7,651 bases of DNA from Elusimicrobia bacterium CG08_land_8_20_14_0_20_59_10 (GTDB taxonomy: Bacteria > Elusimicrobiota > Elusimicrobia > Elusimicrobiales > UBA9959): positions 1-7,651 of the forward strand of contig PEXO01000291.1 of assembly GCA_002779045.1 (NCBI GenBank), given 5' to 3'. The notes under the pieces are model-generated. The model saw nothing but the letters and a program-made list of their open reading frames with translations, was not told the DNA's origin and searched no databases. Position numbers and translations under genes: made by a program. This document shows, in pieces, positions 1 through 6,298 of the stretch (its first letter is position 1; the number at the start of each line of letters is the position of its first letter).

Positions 1-112
1 GAAAATAATAGAAAGACTTAAGTGATCCATTGTCCCGATGGCGGGCGGATGACTCCAGTTTTTCCGGACGGCCGGCTTCATACCTTTTCCCATTATCCGG
101 CGCGCGCGCCGC

Positions 113-118
113 AGGAGG
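113..118 (+). promoter_or_regulatory. Shine-Dalgarno site of the deoxyhypusine-synthase-like gene
   Basis: A perfect AGGAGG lies 6 nt before the ATG at 125. It decides the start codon, since other in-frame candidates have nothing comparable. A 14-bp perfect palindrome of CG-type bases (98-111) ends one base before it and could fold into a small stem-loop next to the ribosome site. Confidence 0.85.
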
Positions 119-124
119 TTTGGT

Positions 125-1144
125 ATGTCACGCAATTCTATTACCGGAACAGCGCAAAAACGCCAGCTGCGCGGGAAGGGGACAATCTCGTCCTTTATCA
201 ACCACAACTTCAGGCATTTTAACGCCCTTGTGCTGAAAGACGCCTCGCGCTCCTACAGCGAACTTCTCGCCAAAGGCGGCAAGATGTTCCTCGCCATGGC
301 CGGCGCCATGAGCACGGGGGAACTCGGCATAACCCTGGCGGAAATGATACGCCGCGGCAAGATACACGGCATCTCCTGTACCGGCGCCAACCTCGAAGAA
401 GACGTCTTCAACCTGGTGGCGGGCAAAGACTATGTAAAGGTCCCCCACTACCGCGACCTGAGCCCGGAACAGGAGCGGGAACTGCTAAAAAAAGGCCTCA
501 ACCGCGTCACCGACACCTGCATACCGCAGGATGTGATGTACAACATAGAGGACAAGATAGTCGGGCTCTGGAAGAACTCGGAAAAGACCGGCCGGCGGAA
601 ATTCCCGCATGAGTTCTTCTACGAACTGCTGCTCTCCGGCACGCTGAAGAAACATTACCAGACCGACCCCGCCAACAGCTGGATGCTGGCCGCGGCCCAG
701 AAGAACCTCCCGATCTTCGTTCCCGGCTGGGAGGATTCCACTCTTGGCAACGTATATGCCGCCAAATGCATAAAGGGCGAGCTTAAGCCCGGCACTATGA
801 AAGGCGGCATTGAATACATGATGGAGCTGGCCGGCTGGTACAGCAGGACCAGCGCCGCCGCCCGCCCCGGCATAGGTTTCTTCCAGATAGGCGGCGGAAT
901 AGCGGGAGATTTCCCCATCTGCGTGGTACCCATGATAACCTGCGACCTGCGCAAAAAAGTCAAGATGTGGAGCTACTTCTGCCAGATCTCGGACAGCATC
1001 ACCAGTTTCGGTTCCTATTCCGGCGCCGTGCCGAACGAAAAGATAACGTGGGGAAAGCTGGACGTGGATACGCCCAAGTTCGTAATAGAAAGCGACGCCA
1101 CGATAGTGGCGCCGCTCATGTTCAGTTATATCCTGGACCGCTGA
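125..1144 (+). CDS. deoxyhypusine synthase family protein (bacterial subgroup, polyamine-related)
   Basis: This 339-residue protein belongs to the deoxyhypusine synthase/homospermidine synthase family. These enzymes are NAD-dependent and move an aminobutyl group from a polyamine to an amine acceptor through a lysine imine. Visible family blocks are GAMSTGELG (60-68) with SCTGANLEEDV (84-94), the VPGWEDSTLGN block (199-209), GGGIAGDFP (256-264), and NEKITWGK (304-311), where Lys311 matches the catalytic lysine (human Lys329). Glu305 and Trp309 match human Glu323 and Trp327. The length is typical. The start is fixed by a perfect Shine-Dalgarno site. Bacteria have no eIF5A, so protein hypusination is not expected. 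Homospermidine or another polyamine is the likelier product. Residues that bind spermidine in the eukaryotic enzyme (His288, Asp313, Asp316, by alignment from memory) appear replaced, as I recall for other bacterial members. It is cytosolic. No confident promoter was seen in 1-112. Family membership is sure; substrate is not. Confidence 0.93.
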   Translation: MSRNSITGTAQKRQLRGKGTISSFINHNFRHFNALVLKDASRSYSELLAKGGKMFLAMAGAMSTGELGITLAEMIRRGKIHGISCTGANLEEDVFNLVAGKDYVKVPHYRDLSPEQERELLKKGLNRVTDTCIPQDVMYNIEDKIVGLWKNSEKTGRRKFPHEFFYELLLSGTLKKHYQTDPANSWMLAAAQKNLPIFVPGWEDSTLGNVYAAKCIKGELKPGTMKGGIEYMMELAGWYSRTSAAARPGIGFFQIGGGIAGDFPICVVPMITCDLRKKVKMWSYFCQISDSITSFGSYSGAVPNEKITWGKLDVDTPKFVIESDATIVAPLMFSYILDR

Positions 1145-1150
1145 GCCCCG

Positions 1151-3787
1151 TCAAACCCTTTTATCTATCACCCGGCGTATCTTGCCGGTGCGCTGGATGC
1201 GCTCTATCGCATTCGGCTTCAATACCTCTATAACAGGCTTGTCCAGCCACTTCATGCGCACGCTTTCGTGCAAGTCGGCGCAGTGGGTTTCCAGCGCGCA
1301 CCACAGCAGGCCGCCCAACTCGCCGGCCCTGGCCGGCGCTGCCGCGTCCTTGGCCTCAACGCGGATGGCCAGGGTGTCCTTGTGCCCCTTCTTTCCTATG
1401 ATCACCTGAAAATTAAAACCCAGGCCCGGCACCCGGCCCAGCGCGTTCTGGATGTCGTTCACGAACAAATGCGCCCCGCCCACGTGTATGCGGTCGTCGC
1501 AGCGCCCCAGTATCTCGAAGAGCGGCTCGGTCCTGCCGCAGGCACAGGGTCCGTCCAGCCAGCGGCCCAGGTCCCCCACCCGGTAGCGGATAATAGGCAT
1601 ATGCTTCTTGGAAAGTCCCGTCACCACCAGCTCGCCCGTCTCGCCCCGCTTCACCGGCTTTAGCGTATCCTGTTTCACGAATTCTATGAACTGGCTGCGC
1701 GCAAACAGGTGGTGCTGCCCCTTTACGCAGGCCGGGCACTGGAAGCCGACCACGCCGGCGTCCGCCGTGGCGTAGCCGGCCGAGCGCACGTCCGCCCCGG
1801 GAAAAACGCTCTTGAAGAACTTCACCATCTCCAGGCCCACGTATTCGCCGCCGTAAAAGAGCTTCTTTATGCTCAGCTTGTATTTGCCAGGGTTGGCTTT
1901 CACGAACTCCGCCAGTTTCGCTAGGAAGGAAGGCAGCCCTATCACCGCCGTCACGCTGAAATCCTCCAGGTACTGCACGATATTTTCCAGCGGCAGGTTG
2001 CTGCCCACGGGCACGGAGATGGCCTTGGTATAGGCTATCGCCTTCTCCACGGAAAGCCAGCTGGACCAGAGGTTGCCGGCTATGAAAAGATTGGCTATGA
2101 CATCTTTTTCGTCCAGGCCCGCCGCCTCCAGCGTGAAGGCCAGCATCCGGCAGGTATGGTCATATTCATGCTGGTCATAAAAAACATACTTGGGCTGGCC
2201 GGTGGAACCGCCGCTGGCGAAATAAATGCCGCGCTGCACTTTGGAGGTCAGCAGGTCGGAGCTGTCCGGGGGCGTGTTCTCCAGCACATGGTGCTTTTCA
2301 AGAAAAGGCACCTGCAAAAAATCCCGCATGCACGTGATGCGCGGCACGCCCTTGAAATGCCGGCCATAGAACGGGCTGCGGCTGCGCGCGTGGTCCACCA
2401 GTTCGCTCAGGCGGTCCAACTGGGACGGAGTTTCCTCTATAGGCAGCCAGTTCACCAGCGACATCATGGGGAAGATACCGTCGTGAGGGGAGCCGTTGGC
2501 TTCCTCCAGCATGCGGCCGAGCTTCACCACGCGGGCTATACCGGCCGGGGCCAGCGTCTCCAGCACCTTCTTGCGCTCTATAGAGCCGCCCACCCCGACG
2601 GTCTGGATATAGCCGCGCATCGGCATCAGTTTCGCTTTGACTTCTTCCAGGCTCTCCACGGTCTTAACATAAAGCACGCGGTTCAGCGGCGAAACGCGGT
2701 AGGCCGGGTCGGCCTCGTAGATCACGGTCCAGTCGGTCTTAGGGGCGGAGCTCTCGTAAGCGCCCGCGCCCAGCGCCGCGTCCACGCGGGCCAGCTGGCG
2801 GGCCTTGGTTATCTCCACCTGCTCGTCGGGGGAAAGCCTGCCCTGCGGCAGCTCTTTGGCCAGCCGCGCAAAATGCCCCTTCGCCTCTTTCAGGAAGGCC
2901 GCGGCCAGCTCTTTATGTCTTTTGGCCGGGGCTATAAGGTAAAGCGTATGCAGCGAAGAACAGGCGGCCTGGTCCCAGAGGGAAGCATCCAGCGCGGCGC
3001 GGCGCGCTACTTCGCCCATGCCCTCGTTCTTTATGCAGCTCTCGAACACCACACCTACGCTGGTCTTGGGGCCGAAGCCTTCCACTCGCACGTCTATCGG
3101 CGCGATCTTGCGGTAAGACTGCACGGCTTCGTAACCACCCCAGACGAAGACGGCATTGGCGTTCTTCAGCGCGGCCTCTTCAAGGCCCTGGCTGCCGCCC
3201 TTCCAGCTGAGCACCGCGGCGCATTTTGAGAGCACGCCTTTTTTGTCGGCTTCCTTCAGGGCGTCCATGAACAGGTTCATGAAGTTAGAACCGGACGAGG
3301 AGAGCTTAACCACATTGACGTTCTTAGTAAGGAAACCTATCACCAGCGAATCCAGTATGCCGAGGAAGACATTGCCCGCCCCTACATGCAGCACCACGCC
3401 CTTGGGCATGGCCCTGAGCAGGCCGGAATAGCCGCGGCGCTCCACGGAGGCTTCCAGCGCATAGGGCAGGAAGAGCTCCATGTTCATGCGCTTTATCAGC
3501 ATATGCCTGTCGAGTATCTCCGGTATGATGTCCAGGCTCTTGTCTATGACGGGTTCGGAGAAAGTGATGTGCTCTTTGAGATGCTCGAGCGCGGCTTTGC
3601 GGTACTTCCCGCCGGGCGCGAATAGCTTCCCGGCGGCGGCCAGGGTCTCGGCGATATAGTCGCGCGACACCCCGCGCATCAGCCCGCGTGCGTCCTGCGC
3701 CTGGCGGCCCACTTCTTCTATCCCGGCCGGCGTCCAGGAGGTCTTGTCTAGGGTCTTTCCGAAAAGGTAAGTATTATGGATTTTCAT
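1151..3787 (-). CDS. LuxC-type acyl reductase fused to a PaaK-like adenylate-forming ligase
   Basis: This is an 878-residue two-domain protein. Residues about 1-450 match the LuxC acyl-CoA reductase family, which reduces thioesters to aldehydes with NADPH. The blocks are MPKGVVLHVGAGNV (127-140), LTKN (153-156), VWGG (215-218), GFGPK (237-241), DQAAC (272-276) with the acylated Cys276, and HDG (435-437). Residues about 455-878 match the adenylate-forming superfamily nearest PaaK/CapK: a hinge start HARSRSPFY (466-474), a P-loop-like GGSTGQPK (526-533), RYRVGDLG (734-741), GRCDDRIHVGG (761-771) and a C-terminal RTGK with Lys869 as likely catalytic lysine. Cys684, Cys687, Cys748 and Cys750 could bind a metal, as suspected in PaaK relatives. 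There is no carrier-protein domain between the halves. It is the last gene of the operon, 36 bp after the LuxE gene. An in-frame TAA lies four codons before the ATG, so the start cannot be further upstream, yet no clear Shine-Dalgarno is present. Inferred role: activates a carboxylic acid and reduces it to an aldehyde. Domain calls are firm; the substrate is unknown. Confidence 0.9.
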   Translation of the reverse strand: MKIHNTYLFGKTLDKTSWTPAGIEEVGRQAQDARGLMRGVSRDYIAETLAAAGKLFAPGGKYRKAALEHLKEHITFSEPVIDKSLDIIPEILDRHMLIKRMNMELFLPYALEASVERRGYSGLLRAMPKGVVLHVGAGNVFLGILDSLVIGFLTKNVNVVKLSSSGSNFMNLFMDALKEADKKGVLSKCAAVLSWKGGSQGLEEAALKNANAVFVWGGYEAVQSYRKIAPIDVRVEGFGPKTSVGVVFESCIKNEGMGEVARRAALDASLWDQAACSSLHTLYLIAPAKRHKELAAAFLKEAKGHFARLAKELPQGRLSPDEQVEITKARQLARVDAALGAGAYESSAPKTDWTVIYEADPAYRVSPLNRVLYVKTVESLEEVKAKLMPMRGYIQTVGVGGSIERKKVLETLAPAGIARVVKLGRMLEEANGSPHDGIFPMMSLVNWLPIEETPSQLDRLSELVDHARSRSPFYGRHFKGVPRITCMRDFLQVPFLEKHHVLENTPPDSSDLLTSKVQRGIYFASGGSTGQPKYVFYDQHEYDHTCRMLAFTLEAAGLDEKDVIANLFIAGNLWSSWLSVEKAIAYTKAISVPVGSNLPLENIVQYLEDFSVTAVIGLPSFLAKLAEFVKANPGKYKLSIKKLFYGGEYVGLEMVKFFKSVFPGADVRSAGYATADAGVVGFQCPACVKGQHHLFARSQFIEFVKQDTLKPVKRGETGELVVTGLSKKHMPIIRYRVGDLGRWLDGPCACGRTEPLFEILGRCDDRIHVGGAHLFVNDIQNALGRVPGLGFNFQVIIGKKGHKDTLAIRVEAKDAAAPARAGELGGLLWCALETHCADLHESVRMKWLDKPVIEVLKPNAIERIQRTGKIRRVIDKRV

Positions 3788-3815
3788 AAAATTTGTTTAG
3801 GTCCGGGACTGCCCG

Positions 3816-3824
3816 CCCCCCCCC
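3816..3824. repeat. homopolymeric C9/G9 tract between operon genes
   Basis: Nine consecutive C on the plus strand (G on the coding strand) start with the last base of the LuxE-like gene's TAG stop and run into the 36-bp spacer before the reductase-ligase gene. Length changes would not alter either protein but would change the spacer. Confidence 0.9.
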
Positions 3825-4993
3825 TACAACATCGTGGCCGCGGAAATGGCGCAGCCTTTGAGCTTCGTCACTCCGGCGCGGCCGTGCAGCTCCAGCACCG
3901 GGCCGGCCAGGCCGCAGGCGCATTTTCTGCGCAGCAGCCCGAAATCGGAGGAAAGCACTGAAAGCGACGGGTAGCTGGTAAGGTACGGCGTGATGAACTG
4001 CAGCAGCCCCGGCTTGTCGAAACCCAGCGGCTCCAGCGTGCCGGGGTGGCGCGCTATGACGCGGCCGTAGTTGGGAACGTGGAAATTTCCCAGCTTGCAG
4101 TCCACGTAGGGAACGCCGTGCTCCACCATGCCGAACAGGTCGCGCACGTTCTCCACCGGTATGCCCAGGCTGCCGGCCAGAATAACGCGGTAGACCTTTT
4201 TATCCAGGGCCTCGTTGGACAGGGTCTTCCAGCCGCCCCCGGTAACCACGGTGGAAGCGGCATTGAGCCTGGGATAGCGCCCGAAGCGTTTCTTGAACTC
4301 CTCGGTGAGCTTCAGCGCGAAGGCCGGGAAACCCACCAGCCGCACCAGCGAGCCCGCGGCTTCGAACTTTTTCAGCGCCGACACCGCGCCCTCTATATCG
4401 AAATAAAAATCGTTCTTCGCCTTGCTCCAGCGGAAGGTGTAGAAGATCTCGCCTTTCTTCGTGAAGCCGCTCAGCAGCTTGTCCGTCCAGGCGGTGCCCA
4501 GGTCTTTGGCCACTTCGGGGTCATAGGTGAAGCAGATATAGTCGTGGGCCCGCTCCAGGTCGGTCAGGCCGAGCCCCTCGAACACTTTCCAGGCCATGCG
4601 GCGCACGCGCAGCAGCGAGCCGCGGTCGAGCTGCATGCGGCTGCGCTGTCCGGAAGTGCCGCTGGACTTCAGTTCGAGCACTATTTTCGAGTAAGGCAGT
4701 GTGGTAAGGTCCCGCTCCTTCAGGGCGGAAACGAAAAGGTACGGGATAGCCGCCAGGTCCCGCTCCGTCCTTACACGGGCCGGGGAGAAGCCTTCGCTTT
4801 TATAGAGAGCTTTCAACACCGGGGAACGCGCGCCCTGGAACGCGAGCGCCTCCCGCATGGCGGCGCAGAAGGCTTTGGAGGTCTTAGGGGAATATTCAAA
4901 AGCCGGGGTCTCGAAAAAAGCGTCCACGGCGGCGCGGCTCTTCAGCGGCTCATATACCGGAGGGAGTCTGTCTTCCACGGAAAGGTCGGCCAT
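3824..4993 (-). CDS. luxE-like: LuxE-type acyl-protein synthetase
   Basis: This 389-residue protein matches LuxE, the subunit of the bacterial fatty acid reductase complex that makes acyl-AMP from a fatty acid and ATP and then holds the acyl group on its own cysteine before passing it to LuxC. Matches to Photorhabdus LuxE as I remember it are SSGTSG (110-115, ATP-binding), VTGGGWKT (250-257), VRDLFGMVE (283-291), HVP (305-307) and the C-terminal KGCAIS (379-384). Cys381 in that block corresponds to the acyl-accepting cysteine, so the enzyme looks intact. An extra CxC (Cys358, Cys360) sits just before. The length is close to the family's roughly 370. The start ATG has AAGGAG 5 nt upstream, and that site overlaps the stop codon of the GNAT gene. 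The LuxC-ligase fusion follows 36 bp downstream, which fits a shared pathway. No luciferase genes are present, so the role is likely aldehyde or acyl-thioester supply rather than light. Confidence 0.9.
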   Translation of the reverse strand: MADLSVEDRLPPVYEPLKSRAAVDAFFETPAFEYSPKTSKAFCAAMREALAFQGARSPVLKALYKSEGFSPARVRTERDLAAIPYLFVSALKERDLTTLPYSKIVLELKSSGTSGQRSRMQLDRGSLLRVRRMAWKVFEGLGLTDLERAHDYICFTYDPEVAKDLGTAWTDKLLSGFTKKGEIFYTFRWSKAKNDFYFDIEGAVSALKKFEAAGSLVRLVGFPAFALKLTEEFKKRFGRYPRLNAASTVVTGGGWKTLSNEALDKKVYRVILAGSLGIPVENVRDLFGMVEHGVPYVDCKLGNFHVPNYGRVIARHPGTLEPLGFDKPGLLQFITPYLTSYPSLSVLSSDFGLLRRKCACGLAGPVLELHGRAGVTKLKGCAISAATML

Positions 4994-4998
4994 GCGGG

Positions 4999-5004
4999 CT
5001 CCTT
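4999..5004 (-). promoter_or_regulatory. Shine-Dalgarno site of the LuxE-like gene, overlapping the upstream stop
   Basis: AAGGAG on the minus strand lies 5 nt before the ATG at 4993 and shares bases with the TAA stop of the preceding GNAT gene. This arrangement supports translational coupling of the two genes and fixes the LuxE-like start. Confidence 0.8.
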
Positions 5005-6196
5005 ATTTTTTTTCTGTTTTAAAAACCAGTTCTATGTAGTTCTCCCGCCAGAGCTTGAGGTACTCGCGCAGGAAGTTCTTATAGAGGGAAATTATCTTCA
5101 CGTTGCGGAAGTCGAGCACGTCGAAGGTGCGGGAGAACACTATGCAGTCGTAGCGCCGGCCTCCCATACGCTTGGCGCACGGGAAGTAGGCGCTGGGGAT
5201 ATAGCGCGCGTCCAGCGCGTCGCGCTGGATGGCCGGCGAATACGCGTCTACGATCACCTCCACATAGGCCATGTCCAGCTGGCTTACCTTCTGGGCTATG
5301 CTCTCCAGCACCACCGCAAAGCTTTTTTCGCTGGTAACTCCGCCCACTACCACACTGTACTTATCCTTCTGATTCACGGTCAGGTACACCTCGGTGCTCT
5401 GGTCCGGGGTTATCAGTATCAGGTTCGGCTCATGAAAGGGCATGAAGGTGTGGTCGAAGAAACTGTTGGACTTCGTCTTCTTCCAGCGGTTCTTGATGAA
5501 CTCCAGCGCGCTTATCGCTTCGAAGTTCAGCAGCGGGATTTTTACTTTGTGGTCGCTGTACATACCCTTTACATCCCTGACAACGGGTTTATCCAGGGCC
5601 ACCTGCCGGCGGACTATCTCGTAAAGGGGGACGGCCTCGGGGATCATATTGGGCTTGCGGCGGCGGCGCTGCAGCGCTCTTTGGGTAAAATAGGCCGTCA
5701 GGCAGTGCGTCTCGTTGTACTGCAGCTTGTTGGAGTTGGGAAAGATGCCCAGCTTTATGAAGCCGAGGCTTTCGGTCAGCCTCTGCGGGGCATAGTTCGC
5801 GGTGCGCGTGGTGGCGTAGACCAGGTCCACCAGGTTCCTGGTCTTGGTAATGTCGTCAAGCACCAGCTGCATCATGGTATAGGCCAGGTTGAGCTTGCGG
5901 AACTCCTGGCTGACCACGGCGCCGAAAACCTTGGAGTTCCTGTACATGAGGTCCACCGCGCACACCAGGCTGCCGACTATACGCCCCTTGCACTCGGCCA
6001 CCAGCCAGTAATAGCTGTCGTTCTCTATGGCGCCGCGCATTTTCTCCCTGTCGGTCACTATGGGGATGGAGTAGCTGCCGCCGTAAACCTCGGCGTAGAG
6101 CATCTGTATGCGGCGCATATCGTGCGTGGAAGCCAGGCGAATTACAATCTCGCGCTGGCCGCTGATTATTATCTTTCCTAATTTTTTTACAGACAT
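5003..6196 (-). CDS. GNAT-type acyltransferase-like protein, two-part
   Basis: This is a 397-residue cytosolic protein and the first gene of the operon. Residues about 17-170 look like a GNAT acyltransferase domain: IRLASTHDMRRIQMLYAEVY as the first strand and helix, a central WLVAECKGRIVGSLV (64-78), the cofactor-loop region around 95-116, and the usual ending with ANYAPQRLTESLGF (133-146). The cofactor-binding motif is R-K-L-N-L-A at 100-105, where the family usually has Q/RxxGxG/A, so a glycine is lost. Residues about 260-356 may be a second, diverged GNAT fold, ending with YSPAIQRDALDARYIPSAYF, which resembles the same C-terminal helix-strand. A basic linker (RRRRK, 177-181) lies between. 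Start: GGGAG lies 9 nt before the ATG. The LuxE-like gene follows after 9 bp. It may transfer the acyl group activated by LuxE, or modify the aldehyde product; this is inference. I do not recognise a named family beyond GNAT. Confidence 0.75.
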   Translation of the reverse strand: MSVKKLGKIIISGQREIVIRLASTHDMRRIQMLYAEVYGGSYSIPIVTDREKMRGAIENDSYYWLVAECKGRIVGSLVCAVDLMYRNSKVFGAVVSQEFRKLNLAYTMMQLVLDDITKTRNLVDLVYATTRTANYAPQRLTESLGFIKLGIFPNSNKLQYNETHCLTAYFTQRALQRRRRKPNMIPEAVPLYEIVRRQVALDKPVVRDVKGMYSDHKVKIPLLNFEAISALEFIKNRWKKTKSNSFFDHTFMPFHEPNLILITPDQSTEVYLTVNQKDKYSVVVGGVTSEKSFAVVLESIAQKVSQLDMAYVEVIVDAYSPAIQRDALDARYIPSAYFPCAKRMGGRRYDCIVFSRTFDVLDFRNVKIISLYKNFLREYLKLWRENYIELVFKTEKK

Positions 6197-6221
6197 AAAC
6201 CCTTGCTCCCGCCATTAGAAT

Positions 6222-6250
6222 GTGGCAAAACCCCGGCGACATAGTATAAT
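6222..6250 (+). promoter_or_regulatory. candidate promoter of the lipoprotein gene
   Basis: A perfect -10 box TATAAT (6245-6250) lies 17 bp after GTGGCA (6222-6227), a 4-of-6 match to the -35 consensus. Transcription would start near 6257, leaving a leader of about 40 nt. The surrounding stretch is clearly AT-rich against a GC-rich background. Confidence 0.45.
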
Positions 6251-6272
6251 ATATAAAAAATAAGCCGGTCAT
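6243..6272 (-). promoter_or_regulatory. candidate promoter of the GNAT/LuxE/LuxC-ligase operon
   Basis: Read on the minus strand, a -10 box TATACT (6243-6248) is preceded after 18 bp by ATGACC (6267-6272) as a -35 box (4 of 6 matches). Transcription would start near 6236, about 40 nt before the GNAT start codon. It overlaps the candidate promoter on the other strand. This was found by eye and is not tested. Confidence 0.35.
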
Positions 6273-6281
6273 AGTATGACC
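6267..6281. promoter_or_regulatory. 15-bp inverted repeat, possible operator
   Basis: GGTCAT-AGT-ATGACC is a perfect 6-bp inverted repeat with a 3-bp centre. It covers the candidate -35 box of the minus-strand operon and the early leader of the lipoprotein gene, so a protein bound here could affect both directions. No regulator gene is visible in the window. Confidence 0.35.
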
Positions 6282-6298
6282 CCTATCAGGACTGGACA

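Noticed and set aside
2..25. Possible end of an upstream plus-strand gene (KIIERLK then TGA)
   Set aside because: Seven codons before a stop are too few to support a gene; codon use (two ATA) fits, but any edge can show this by chance.
91..96. CATTAT as a -10 box for the deoxyhypusine-synthase-like gene
   Set aside because: Only four of six bases match and no -35 box lies at the right distance; it is also too close to the start codon to leave a normal leader.
1170..1192. CCGGC/GCCGG hairpin near the convergent stops as a terminator
   Set aside because: It lies inside the coding end of the reductase-ligase gene and has no U-tract on either strand.
2156..3229. Open frame of 357 codons on the plus strand inside the reductase-ligase gene
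   Set aside because: It is fully antisense to conserved LuxC and ligase motifs, and its translation shows no family features.
4046..6181. Open frame of 711 codons on the plus strand, antisense to the GNAT and LuxE-like genes
   Set aside because: It runs opposite two well-recognised genes, crosses the boundary between them, and its translation is rich in His, Gln, Val, Ala and Gly with no recognisable family, as expected of an antisense shadow in GC-rich DNA.
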